From positions 17,285,073 to 17,349,072 of the forward strand of contig CM066912.1 of assembly GCA_033964015.1 (NCBI GenBank): a stretch of 64,000 bases of DNA. The letters are read 5' to 3'. Under the pieces are notes generated by a model that saw only the letters and a program-made list of their open reading frames with translations, was not told the DNA's origin and ran no database searches. Below, one piece after another: positions 34,091 to 42,657 of this stretch. This DNA comes from Scolanthus callimorphus. Lineage: Eukaryota; Cnidaria; Anthozoa; Actiniaria; Edwardsiidae. Within the stretch, counting starts at the first letter, position 1. Each line of letters opens with the position of its first letter. The position numbers and the translations under genes were made by a program.

Positions 34091-35636
34091 ATTCCTTAAG
34101 GGCTACGACCAATCTTTGTTTCAATATTTAGTACATGGCTTTCTCAATGGTTTTTCAATTAGCTATCTCGGTCCGTTCTGTGACATGCGCTCCCTTAATC
34201 TCAAGTGTGCTCTTGAAAACCCGGCGGAAGTGACGATAAAATTAGAACAAGAACTGTCAGCGGGTAGGATAATGGGTCCTTTTAACGAGCCACCGTTTCG
34301 ACCTTTTCGAGTTTCACCATTGGGTATTGTGCCTAAAAAGACACCCGGGGAATTTCGGTTAATTCACCACCTTTCATATCCAGAGGGTCAGTCGGTTAAT
34401 GATGGCATTCCAAAAGAGCTAGCAACGGTACATTATGCAACAATAGGTGATGCGATTAAATTGATCCGAAGCCTTGGTCAAGGCTGCTTTTTAGCCAAAA
34501 CGGATATCAGATCTGCTTTTCGCATTATCCCGGTTCATCCGTCAGATTTTCCGCTTCTCGGTATTCAGTGGCAAGGGCACTTTTATTTTGATAAAACGCT
34601 AGCAATGGGGCTCTCTTCCAGTTGCAGAATTTTTTCCAGTTTTAGTGACGGCCTAGCCTGGATAATTAAGGAGAAGTTTAAGGCGACTGCGGTCCTTCAC
34701 ATCCTGGACGATTTCTTGTTTATTGCCCCTTCTGCGGCTAAGTGTCTTGCTGATCTCAATGCTTTTTTGAATGTGTGTGAGCAAATTGGCGTGCCTATAG
34801 CGCAGGAAAAAACTATGGGCCCCGCTACGGTTCTTCAATTTGCCGGAATAACCTTAGACACTGTATTATCGCAAGCGCGCCTCCCAGAGGATAAACTTGT
34901 ACGCTGTAGAGAGAAGTTAGCGAAAGCCTACGCGCGGGATAAGATTACCCTGCGAGAGTTGCAATCTCTAATTGGCCTACTTAATTTCGCGTGTAGTGTT
35001 GTAGTTCCTGGCCGGGCCTTTCTGCGTCGGCTAATTGATCTCACCAGAGGAGTGCGCAAACCACACCACCGTATAAGGCTTACTCGGGAGAGTAAGCGCG
35101 ACATTTTAGTTTGGCAGGAATTTCTTAACTCCTTTAATGGAAAGTCGTTCTTTCTTGAGACCCGATGGGCGACTTCTAGTAGTTTGCTGCTCTATACGGA
35201 CGCGGCGGGATCATTAGGCTACGCGGGGGTGTTCGGCAGGCATTGGTTTTACGGTACATGGCCGTCGGAGTGGAAATCCTTAAACATTGCGATTTTAGAA
35301 TTGTTTCCAATTGTTATTGCAATTGAGGTATGGGGATCCAGCATGCGCGACAAGTGTCTTGTAATATTTTCAGATAACATGTCCGTAGTGGAAATCATTA
35401 ATCGTCAAACATCTCGAGAGCCGTCAATCATGATTTTGCTGAGGCATCTCGTCCTGTGCTCGCTAAAATATAACATTCTCTTGCGCTCGAGGCACATATC
35501 TGGTTTCGCGAACGAAAAAAGTGATGCGCTTTCTCGCCTACAGGTCCAGAAATTCAAAGCCTTAGCGCCCTACGCAGACCCAAGCCCGACACCCATTCCG
35601 AACAGCCTTCTTCCGAGCAATTGGAAGCTCACCTAG
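33912..35636 (+). CDS. Reverse transcriptase-RNase H of Ngaro-type element 1
   Basis: 574 codons from the first ATG; the first 50 or so overlap gag in another frame and may not be translated as such. RT domain about 105-340: KTDIRSAFR with Asp198, and the catalytic box HILDDFLF (Asp266, Asp267; I-L-D-D rather than the common Y-x-D-D). RNase H follows at about 420-545 with Asp430 (YTDAAGS), Glu463 (LELFP), Asp488 (FSDN) and Asp538 (SDALSR), all four metal ligands present. It would copy the element RNA into cDNA and remove the template. No protease or integrase is present. Intact over its length. It overlaps the recombinase start by 16 bases, in a different frame. Confidence 0.92.
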   Translation: MGATLSTPVLNVEQPMPQTVVTPENQASAPLPATLLGWKDRGRQLTMRGPTPVRPDQLAKFLKGYDQSLFQYLVHGFLNGFSISYLGPFCDMRSLNLKCALENPAEVTIKLEQELSAGRIMGPFNEPPFRPFRVSPLGIVPKKTPGEFRLIHHLSYPEGQSVNDGIPKELATVHYATIGDAIKLIRSLGQGCFLAKTDIRSAFRIIPVHPSDFPLLGIQWQGHFYFDKTLAMGLSSSCRIFSSFSDGLAWIIKEKFKATAVLHILDDFLFIAPSAAKCLADLNAFLNVCEQIGVPIAQEKTMGPATVLQFAGITLDTVLSQARLPEDKLVRCREKLAKAYARDKITLRELQSLIGLLNFACSVVVPGRAFLRRLIDLTRGVRKPHHRIRLTRESKRDILVWQEFLNSFNGKSFFLETRWATSSSLLLYTDAAGSLGYAGVFGRHWFYGTWPSEWKSLNIAILELFPIVIAIEVWGSSMRDKCLVIFSDNMSVVEIINRQTSREPSIMILLRHLVLCSLKYNILLRSRHISGFANEKSDALSRLQVQKFKALAPYADPSPTPIPNSLLPSNWKLT

Positions 35637-36544
35637 ACCAGCTTCTACATGCGGCTATTTCGGACGGCTCGCGTAAAGTTTATACTCGGGCGTGGAAGAC
35701 TTATTTTCAATTCGCACAAGACTTTCAATGTAACGTCAGGCTTCCTTTGAATGTCAATGATATCTCCTTGTTTGTCGCATACCTCTCGGCGAGAAAGTAT
35801 GCGCCCACCACGATCACAACTAACGTGTCAGCACTAAGTTATCTACATAAGATCAGGCATTTCCCGGATCCATCAAAATCTTTCTTGGTACGCAAGCTAC
35901 TCGCCGCGCATTCCAGGCTGTTCTCACGACCGGATATCAGGCTTCCAATAACTCAACCCTTGTTACATCGTTTGGTTGTCGCCCTTAATAACACTATTTC
36001 TTCAGACTACCAGCGATTATTGTATCAGACGATGTTTTTAATTGCATTCTACGGCTTTTTCCGAGTCGGTGAAATCACGACCAAGTCTGCTGGGTCTGAG
36101 CGAACGGTTTTACAAATGGAGGACGTGAGTTTTCAAGCAAACCAAAATAAGATCTCAAGTGCCACGATTACTATTAGGCATTTCAAACACAATTCTAGTC
36201 AGAAACCATTTCCCGTGATCATACAGCGCGCAGACGCCTCTAATTTTTGCCCGGTTGAATTCTTAGCCCGTTACTGCAAATCACGAGGTTCCGCCGACGG
36301 TCCCCTCTTTTGCTTGCCGGGGGGGCTCCCGGTAAGAACTGATTCCTTTACGTTACAACTACGGCGAAGTCTTAATTTTTGCGGTCTGGATTCAGGGAAA
36401 TATAAATCTCACAGTTTTCGCATTGGCGCGGCTAGTTATGCAGCAGAATGCGGTCTGTCCGACGCTCAAATCCGCAGTCTTGGTCGCTGGAAATCAGATG
36501 CATTTAAATTATATATTCGCAACCCTTCAGTCGAGTTCAAGTGA
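35621..36544 (+). CDS. Tyrosine recombinase of Ngaro-type element 1
   Basis: 307 aa, complete. The N-terminal core-binding half (about 1-105) contains YTRAWKTYFQF and YAPTTITTNVSALSYLH. The catalytic half has Arg148 (FFRVGE), a probable beta-hairpin Lys189 (RHFKH), His264-x-x-Arg267 (HSFR), Trp290 in the place often held by His (GRWKS) and the nucleophile Tyr298. This is the R-K-H-R-H/W-Y set of the phage-integrase superfamily. It would integrate circular cDNA by strand exchange through a 3'-phosphotyrosine, without target duplication. It overlaps the end of the RT frame by 16 bases, so reinitiation is a plausible way of translation. Confidence 0.92.
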   Translation: MEAHLDQLLHAAISDGSRKVYTRAWKTYFQFAQDFQCNVRLPLNVNDISLFVAYLSARKYAPTTITTNVSALSYLHKIRHFPDPSKSFLVRKLLAAHSRLFSRPDIRLPITQPLLHRLVVALNNTISSDYQRLLYQTMFLIAFYGFFRVGEITTKSAGSERTVLQMEDVSFQANQNKISSATITIRHFKHNSSQKPFPVIIQRADASNFCPVEFLARYCKSRGSADGPLFCLPGGLPVRTDSFTLQLRRSLNFCGLDSGKYKSHSFRIGAASYAAECGLSDAQIRSLGRWKSDAFKLYIRNPSVEFK

Positions 36545-36923
36545 GGGTGACCTTTCAGTCACGAGCTGGGGCTGCGATCACAGCGATGTCGACTATACGC
36601 GTTGCTAATATCGGTAATATGGTCCGACGTGCTAATAGGTATAAATATATAATGTAGTTCGATTACGTGAAGGGACGCAATACTTGACAGACGAGAGCTG
36701 GGGTATCGTCGCTCCTCTTACGTATCAAGGTTACATTTCAGTTACGGACTGGTGTATCCTTTAGAATAAATAAATTGATAAGGGCATCTTACGATAACCT
36801 GTTGGCACTCGGATTATTCTCATTAGGTCTTCAAGTTTAATGCTTTGTTTCTACCAATTTTTCGAGCCCCTCCTGTTCGCGCGCCTCTGGCCTTGTTGGG
36901 GTGTGCCACATATTGTGGCTTGT
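36545..36923. other. 3' untranslated part of Ngaro-type element 1
   Basis: Between the recombinase stop and repeat B1. It repeats GAGCTGGGG/ACGTGAAGG-type words and includes AATAAATAAATTG near 36766. No coding. Confidence 0.6.
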
Positions 36924-37167
36924 GGCGGTAATTCACCCAACCTTGTAAACTGAATCAAATTAGATCGATAATTGTAATAATTATTTGGATTTTGTTAAAG
37001 AAAATAAATGTCACTTGAGTGGCCATTTAATTCCAAACCCAGTGTCTGTATTGATTCAGTTTCCCGCCAGAGACGCGCAAACAACGAGTGTTGATTAGCA
37101 TTGGTTAATTTTCGGAAAGGGGGAAAATTATTTACCGAATGTGGGTTCTGTCGGTGTGTCGGCATAA
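36924..37167 (+). repeat. Split direct repeat B1
   Basis: Starts GGCGGTAATTCACCCAACC and ends GTGTGTCGGCATAAAA. An exact-looking copy is B2 at 37434-37679. Contains AATAAA at about 37003. It abuts A2 directly. Confidence 0.9.
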
Positions 37168-37379
37168 AACCAACATTATTGAATAAGAGCGATAATGTGT
37201 TTATGCACGACGCACCCACAGACTTATCAGATACTACAGGCGCCAAGGTTGACAGCTAATGATAGCGGTGCGATGGGGGCACATATTTAAGGCCAAGTCA
37301 ACGGGTGGCACATCCCGTCTCTCTGCAGATATCGACGCGTAGCGAACTTAAGCTCTTACAAATTGTGGTTTCTTCAATC
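37168..37379 (+). repeat. Split direct repeat A2
   Basis: Same 212 bases as A1 (31575-31786), directly after B1. The B1-A2 junction is the sequence expected to be rebuilt during cDNA circle formation. Confidence 0.9.
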
Positions 37380-37433
37380 CCACCACCTCCCCTCTGCTCT
37401 CCACCTTGGCTACCTGTTTTTCTTGCAGATAAG
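37380..37433 (+). promoter_or_regulatory. 54-bp pyrimidine-rich A2-B2 spacer, splice-acceptor-like
   Basis: CACCACCTCCCCTCTGCTC, then GGCTACCTGTTTTTCTTGCAG ending at about 37428: a long pyrimidine tract with CAG, as in a 3' splice site. It replaces the sequence found before B1. The same tract occurs in the remnant at about 21915. Whether it is used is unknown. Confidence 0.45.
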
Positions 37434-37679
37434 GGCGGTAATTCACCCAACCTTGTAAACTGAATCAAATTAGATCGATAATTGTAATAATTATTTGGAT
37501 TTTGTTAAAGAAAATAAATGTCACTTGAGTGGCCATTTAATTCCAAACCCAGTGTCTGTATTGATTCAGTTTCCCGCCAGAGACGCGCAAACAACGAGTG
37601 TTGATTAGCATTGGTTAATTTTCGGAAAGGGGGAAAATTATTTACCGAATGTGGGTTCTGTCGGTGTGTCGGCATAAAA
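37434..37679 (+). repeat. Split direct repeat B2, right end of Ngaro-type element 1
   Basis: Copy of B1. It ends GGCATAAAA, after which TAATTTCTGAGCG is flanking DNA. AATAAA at about 37513. Confidence 0.88.
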
Positions 37680-37979
37680 ATAATTTCTGAGCGATGAGTG
37701 ACGATTGTGGACAGTTTATTTCTTTTAGCGTATAATAATATTCGAACTTTAGTGTATCACCAATGCGGGAAATACAAGGATCATACGGGATTCGTCAAAA
37801 TTCAGGATTATTTATTATTTTGCACAACTGGTTATAAACAAACACACAATTCACATCCATGCAATCACATTTTACAGTAGAAAGAAATCGCTCGATATTG
37901 CGTTCAAGAACACACCGAGTTACGGCTATAGAGTCAATAGCCATCCCTTCGAATTGTTGGCTTTCTTTGTCTGTGCCAC

Positions 37980-38060
37980 CGAAAACAACATTGTCAATCA
38001 ATAAACAAACATTGTCAATCAATAAACAAACATTGTCAATCAATAAACAAACATTAACAG
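37980..38060. repeat. Minisatellite, 20-bp units, 3-4 copies
   Basis: Units of ACATTGTCAATCAATAAACA in perfect tandem. Confidence 0.9.
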
Positions 38061-38090
38061 GCTTTCCTTCCTGCAGACGGAAAACCTAAA

Positions 38091-38260
38091 ATTTAACCAA
38101 CTTCCCCCGAACGGATTTTCGCAAAATTGGATACGTGTTTCTCACAAATGTTCCTGAGAAGTTGCTGCATAAAAATCCCATGTTGCAATTTTTTCGAGGT
38201 TAAACGCTAAATTGACCGGACTATTGTTCGTCCTTTTCATTCAAAGAAAGCGCATAAAAC
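38091..38260 (+). repeat. Decayed inverted copy of 31310-31440
   Basis: See 31185-31493. Shares TTTAACCAACTTCCCCCG and CCCATGTTGCAATTTTTTC with its reverse complement; stops break the frame. Confidence 0.6.
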
Positions 38261-38515
38261 AAAGCGGGCCTTCTGTATGTCTGGGCAAGTCTTTGTTATT
38301 CGTCCCTATGCAAACCGTTGCCAAAAAATAGTATGCCGTGCTTCTTCGTTTCCAAACATTAGTATGGGTTATCAGGGCGAGTCTGGGCAGGCCTAGACAG
38401 TAATTGTGGTCCTATGACGTAGTTAATTCGATTCTAAAAGTGTGGGATCAATTCCAGGGCTGATCCGCCATCCCAAAACCGCTATTTTGTATACTACTTT
38501 TGGAAGATTCATCAT

Positions 38516-38579
38516 TAAATACACAACAACTCATTTGGGGGCAACAGGGTCTTTATTCTAGACCGAACACGATTACCCA
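38516..38579 (-). repeat. Split direct repeat B2 of element 2
   Basis: TAAATACACAACAACTCATTT to GATTACCCA on the plus strand; partner B1 at 38745-38808. Confidence 0.88.
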
Positions 38580-38604
38580 CTTGCGGGGAGATAAAAAAAA
38601 AATC

Positions 38605-38749
38605 TTACAGATACAGAAACTTGTTCACTTGCCGCACGCGATACTTGTGACTAGTGACATGCCATCCTTACAATAAATACTGATAACAGGCACGCACGGA
38701 ATTCGCAACGGTATTTAATTGTGATAAATATGTCTATCACTCACTAAAT
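38605..38749 (-). repeat. Split direct repeat A2 of element 2
   Basis: TTACAGATACAGAAACTTG to CACTCACTAAAT on the plus strand. Same as A1 (42513-42657) except for about two bases. It overlaps B1 by about five bases. Confidence 0.88.
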
Positions 38750-38808
38750 ACACAACAACGCATTTGGGGGCAGCAGGGTCTTTATTCTAGACCGAACACG
38801 ATTACCCA
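38745..38808 (-). repeat. Split direct repeat B1 of element 2
   Basis: Matches 38516-38579 at all but about two positions. Lies between the recombinase stop and A2. Confidence 0.88.
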
Positions 38809-38834
38809 ATACCCCCAAAAGAGTGGTATGAAAG

Positions 38835-39983
38835 TTAGCGAGTGATAGACTTGCTCATAATATTTATCGCAGTCATCTTATACTGCAAAGAAGTGTCAAG
38901 GTATCGTTCATATGCATTGGAGAGCCAGTCACCCTGAAGCTTAATGTAATGCGCGGGCACGCCACAACTAAGCGCAAATGTGGCACCACCCCTCCGAAAT
39001 GAATGTCCAGAATATAATGCGCTATCAATGCCGCAATTATCCAGGGACTGCTTTAGTTTCTTAGTGAATGTTGCAAAGGTTAATGGCTTCAATGTCCCGT
39101 GAGCTCTGTACACAAAAGCAGGACCAAGCAGGTCAGCTGATGTAGATATCCCGGGAGTTATCCCCGCCAGTTGGAAGGCCTTTATCATTGCTGCGTGTGG
39201 ACATAATACAGAGCCTTCGATTCGAGGCACGGGTACTAGTAGGATGCGGTTCCGATACTGGATGGTCTTTGACCAGCGAACTGTTAGCATTAGGCCCCAC
39301 GCATACACGCGGACGTCGCACGCACGAAGATGCCTTTGAGGGTCGAATGCTGACGCTGTAGGAACAAGTAGATTGGATTTCCGAAAAAACGAAAAGAATG
39401 CTATAACACAGGCAGCCCAGAATGTTGCGTCGAGGGAGTGAGTTAAGTCAAGTTGTTGACGTAGCTTGCGCAGTATAGTAGGTGTGATGGGTAATTTTTG
39501 CTTTACAGCGTTACTGTTTGTTCGCTTGATACCACGCATCAGCAGATCTTTCTGGAATTTGAAAAGTGGCTCCTGTAACGGGTTGTAGAAGCCATATTGC
39601 AAATGCAGGATGCACACAACGTTCAAATAGCACGGAATGCTAGTGGCAGATAGAGTTCTAGCCAAGAACACCACGTAGCGCAGTAGATGATGAGCTGAAC
39701 ATGGCACCGGGCTATATCCAAAATACAAACAAAAGCGGAAATAAGCACGTAACTGTGATTTGTAGGTTGCTGCTGTCGATTGTGCATAGGCGTGCCCTCT
39801 GTATTGTTTCAGTTCTACATCAAGTTGCTGCTCCTGAGCCAAGACTGCGCCTGTGGGGTAACACGTCAAAGGCGTTACGTGACATGTGTGCCTCGCGAAG
39901 CTGCCATGCAGACAGGGAACTGGGGACGAGCCATTGTTGTAACAGACCACAGTATGCGGGGTCATGCATGCGGGAGATTGCAT
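38835..39983 (-). CDS. Tyrosine recombinase of Ngaro-type element 2
   Basis: 382 codons from the first ATG; the first 50 or so overlap the RT frame (39820-41406) and the real start may be later. Core-binding part about 55-160 (YAQSTAATYKSQLRAYFRF). Catalytic residues: Arg201 (FFRKSN), probable Lys239 (RWSKT), His327-x-x-Arg330 (HSFRRGGA), Trp353 (GDWLS) and Tyr361 (ERYL). This is a complete R-K-H-R-W-Y set. It would insert circular cDNA into the host genome. HSFRRGGAT and QGDW.S...YL are typical of DIRS-order recombinases. Intact. Confidence 0.92.
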   Translation of the reverse strand: MQSPACMTPHTVVCYNNGSSPVPCLHGSFARHTCHVTPLTCYPTGAVLAQEQQLDVELKQYRGHAYAQSTAATYKSQLRAYFRFCLYFGYSPVPCSAHHLLRYVVFLARTLSATSIPCYLNVVCILHLQYGFYNPLQEPLFKFQKDLLMRGIKRTNSNAVKQKLPITPTILRKLRQQLDLTHSLDATFWAACVIAFFSFFRKSNLLVPTASAFDPQRHLRACDVRVYAWGLMLTVRWSKTIQYRNRILLVPVPRIEGSVLCPHAAMIKAFQLAGITPGISTSADLLGPAFVYRAHGTLKPLTFATFTKKLKQSLDNCGIDSALYSGHSFRRGGATFALSCGVPAHYIKLQGDWLSNAYERYLDTSLQYKMTAINIMSKSITR

Positions 39984-41406
39984 CTGCTAAAGTATTTGAG
40001 TGCGTAGAGATGAAACGCGAAGAAACGCGAAAGTTATAAGTGGCTGACAGCCAGAAAATTTGTCGCAACCATTGCATAACGAGCGGGTTGCGAGAACTTC
40101 CCTTGTTGATTGAACTTAAAGTAGTGGTATTATCAGTTCTCACCGTCACCCATTTCCCGCAAAGAGCTTCTTTCCAACGTTCTAACGCCGCAAGAACTGT
40201 AAAAGTCTCTTGTAAATTAATGTGTGCATTCTGGAGTAGAGGCTCATCCGTAGCCCAGTTTAGGTAGAACCAATCACCTCGGAAGAATCCCCCACCGCCA
40301 ACCGGACAGGCATCAGTGGAGAACTCCACCGAGGGGATCTGCTCAGAATCTACGAAGAACGTTTTACCATTGAAGGTAGATAGAAATTCTGCCCACCATG
40401 AAATATCCGCTCGTAATTGCGCAGTCACGCGGACATGGTGGTGTGGTCGCCGCAAACTGTTTACACTGTCAATTATACGCCGTAAGAAGGTTCTGCCGCC
40501 AAACACTACGCGTGCGGCAAAATTTAACTTGCCTGCGAGGGACTGCAAGTCCCGCTTAATAATACATCGCTTCGCCAACGTTTCGCTTAAAAGAGCTCGC
40601 AACTCGCACAGCTTGCGGTCGGGCAACATTAACTGCCTACGCACTGTGTCTATCTCAATGCCAAGAAATGTTAAACGCTGACAAGGACCTTCTGCCTTGT
40701 CCCAGTTAATTTGAAATCCAAGTTCGCCTAAAAGTCTGATCAATTCCTGATACGCTTGTTCGCACTCCTGTTGTGAGTCACAAATAATAAGAAAATCGTC
40801 AAGGTAAGCAATAACAGAGTGATACCCACGCCTTTTCATCATTCGTGTGACAGCTTGCGTGAGTCGGTGAAAGATTTCTGGACTCTTCGCCGCCCCGAAT
40901 GGCAGTTTACAATCGTACAGATAAGTTGGCTTGTCATCGCCACTGAATTGCCACGCAAGCCCCATAGCTGCATAATTAGAGGGGTGAATAGGTACATGTC
41001 TATAAGCGCTCTTGATATCAATTTTAGCAAGATAAGCATTAGGCTTTATAAAAGAAACTGCTTTGTCTACTGTCACGTATGAGAAATGTTGAGGATCAGA
41101 GTTATATGAGTTTACACTATAGTTGTCAGGTCTGCTGCAATCATGAATAAGTCGCAATTTGTTGCTGTCACGCTTAGGAACAGCTCCTAAGGCGCTCACA
41201 ATAGTTGGTTTTACGTCTGTCACAATGTAGTTACCATTTCGTATTTCGTCTCGTATAGTTTGTTCAACCCTGTCACGCACGTCCAGTCCCGTTGCCGATC
41301 TGTAATTATGCACTTCTGCAGGTTGTAAGTCACAATCACGCGAGATCACTCTAAAACCTTCTGTTAGTCCTGTTAGGATAAAGTCCATGTCACTGTCGCT
41401 AGTCAT
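39820..41406 (-). CDS. Reverse transcriptase-RNase H of Ngaro-type element 2
   Basis: 528 aa, uninterrupted. RT about 45-300: RLIHDCSRP, KIDIKSAYRHVPI (Asp130) and IAYLDDFL with YLDD at 201-204. RNase H about 355-480: Asp365 (STDACP), Glu400 (NLQETF), Asp425 (RTDNTT) and Asp475 (LADAISR), all four acidic ligands. Functions as in element 1. It starts 57 bases after the Gag stop. The recombinase frame begins within its last 164 bases, so the two are translated from overlapping frames. Confidence 0.93.
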   Translation of the reverse strand: MTSDSDMDFILTGLTEGFRVISRDCDLQPAEVHNYRSATGLDVRDRVEQTIRDEIRNGNYIVTDVKPTIVSALGAVPKRDSNKLRLIHDCSRPDNYSVNSYNSDPQHFSYVTVDKAVSFIKPNAYLAKIDIKSAYRHVPIHPSNYAAMGLAWQFSGDDKPTYLYDCKLPFGAAKSPEIFHRLTQAVTRMMKRRGYHSVIAYLDDFLIICDSQQECEQAYQELIRLLGELGFQINWDKAEGPCQRLTFLGIEIDTVRRQLMLPDRKLCELRALLSETLAKRCIIKRDLQSLAGKLNFAARVVFGGRTFLRRIIDSVNSLRRPHHHVRVTAQLRADISWWAEFLSTFNGKTFFVDSEQIPSVEFSTDACPVGGGGFFRGDWFYLNWATDEPLLQNAHINLQETFTVLAALERWKEALCGKWVTVRTDNTTTLSSINKGSSRNPLVMQWLRQIFWLSATYNFRVSSRFISTHSNTLADAISRMHDPAYCGLLQQWLVPSSLSAWQLREAHMSRNAFDVLPHRRSLGSGAAT

Positions 41407-41463
41407 GTTTTCAGTCCATGCGTCAACGTTTAGTGGTGCAGGGTGTAGCCTTGTTTCGTCAAG

Positions 41464-42459
41464 TCATGAGGCTCTGGTGGGCGCGGTTGCGCCGTGTTCA
41501 TGTTGTGGGTGAGCTTGCTGGCAGTTAGTAACGCTGCAAACATGCCTGAAGCGACAATTAGGCCAATTACAACCAGAAGGAGTATTAAATTGTCGACATA
41601 TAGGGCGGTTATTAGACTGGACTGAAATGGGCCTCGGGCCTGTAAAAGGCTGGCTATTTTGCTGATGTGACACACGGCGCTTTAGAAAGCGTGTATGCAA
41701 ATGCTGGGAGTCGCTCCCCCAGCGAAAGCCGTAATAATGCTGCAGCTTGTGGTACTCGTTGTCATACAATACAACTGAGGCTAGCGTGTGCGATTCAAGG
41801 AGCTCCGCCATTTTTACAGTATACGAAAGATAATCCGCCGTTTGGGACGGGCTTGTAAGTTTTCCCATCAAAGTTAGTTGATGCATTATTCGGGCATTCG
41901 CTCCCACCCACATTGATAGCGATATGTTCTCGAGTTTGGGCTTCGTCTTGGCAGCACGAACAACAATTCGAGCGCCATGAGTACCGCCCAGTTCCTGTTC
42001 GTCCTCATCATCGTATGCTCGGTTATTTACAAAGTCAGGGATTAATAAAGCCTTTGTCTCACCTCCCTTCTTTGAATGTACCGATCCAAGAAACACTTGG
42101 GGGTCTTGATCCAGCCGTCCGATCGGAGCTGAGAGAGACCCATGCGTCTCCGTTGCACCAAGGGTGTATAAGGGATCATCAAGAGATATGCCCTCGATCT
42201 TTTTCAGAACTTCCTCTAGCCCGCCATCCTTAGCCAGAGAAGCTGTGGTAATTGGGACTGCCTCCGTTTTGCCCGAGGGCAAACTAGGCTCGCTTTTAAT
42301 CTCGACCGGTCCACATAGCTCTTTCACGGCATGGAGAAAAACTTTCCGTTGACCGAGGGTCAATGTTAGTTGTGCAGCATCCTCATCCGAAACCAGTTTC
42401 AGAGCTTGAAGAGTATCTAAGTCGTTTTTTAACAACTCCGCGATTTTTTCTGACTTCAA
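41464..42459 (-). CDS. Gag-like protein of Ngaro-type element 2, SAM-like N-terminus
   Basis: 331 aa, the first ORF after repeat A1. Residues about 5-50 look like a SAM domain (helical; ending LTLGQRKVFLHAVKEL, the usual LGxR-helix signature), which could drive oligomerisation. The middle (about 160-260) is the Gag core shared with element 1 (ISLSMWVGANAR matched to LSIAQWTTAFN). The C-terminus has zinc motifs: C288-x8-C297-x4-C302-x3-H306, then C308 and C313 with H317/H320. It would package RNA. No protease is visible. The SAM assignment is from pattern only. Confidence 0.85.
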   Translation of the reverse strand: MKSEKIAELLKNDLDTLQALKLVSDEDAAQLTLTLGQRKVFLHAVKELCGPVEIKSEPSLPSGKTEAVPITTASLAKDGGLEEVLKKIEGISLDDPLYTLGATETHGSLSAPIGRLDQDPQVFLGSVHSKKGGETKALLIPDFVNNRAYDDEDEQELGGTHGARIVVRAAKTKPKLENISLSMWVGANARIMHQLTLMGKLTSPSQTADYLSYTVKMAELLESHTLASVVLYDNEYHKLQHYYGFRWGSDSQHLHTRFLKRRVSHQQNSQPFTGPRPISVQSNNRPICRQFNTPSGCNWPNCRFRHVCSVTNCQQAHPQHEHGATAPTRAS

Positions 42460-42512
42460 TCAATTTTACCCACACCATGCTTGAAAATCAAAACTCGCCA
42501 TACTAAAAAATG

Positions 42513-42657
42513 TTACAGATACAGAAACTTGTTCACTTGCCGCACGCGATACTTGTGACTAATGACATGCTATCCTTACAATAAATACTGATAACAGGCA
42601 CGCACGGAATTCGCAACGGTATTTAATTGTGATAAATATGTCTATCACTCACTAAAT
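42513..42657 (-). repeat. Split direct repeat A1 of element 2
   Basis: 5' end of the element in its own orientation; partner A2 at 38605-38749. The Gag ATG (42457-42459) lies about 55 bases inside it. Confidence 0.88.

Larger units (their letters stand above)
31575..37679 (+). mobile_element. Ngaro-type tyrosine-recombinase retrotransposon 1
   Basis: A 6.1-kb element with, in order, split repeat A1, an SGNH hydrolase, Gag, RT-RNase H, tyrosine recombinase, then B1-A2-B2. The A1...B1A2B2 layout and the presence of a recombinase rather than an integrase define the Ngaro/PAT branch of DIRS-order elements. A copies (212 bp) and B copies (about 246 bp) look identical by eye, so insertion is recent. 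No target duplication is seen, as expected for recombinase integration. The only clear lesion is a frame change in gag (about 33540). The terminal A2-B2 pair resembles an LTR in function: a TATA-like TATTTAAGG in A and AATAAA in B. Confidence 0.92.
38516..42657 (-). mobile_element. Ngaro-type tyrosine-recombinase retrotransposon 2
   Basis: A 4.1-kb minus-strand element read from 42657 down to 38516: A1, Gag, RT-RNase H, tyrosine recombinase, B1, A2, B2. A copies: 42513-42657 and 38605-38749 (145 bp, about two differences). B copies: 38745-38808 and 38516-38579 (64 bp, about two differences). All three ORFs are open. It differs clearly from element 1: shorter repeats, a different Gag, no SGNH ORF and a Y-L-D-D catalytic box. 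The two elements lie 837 bases apart and converge. B carries AATAAA on the minus strand. Confidence 0.92.
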
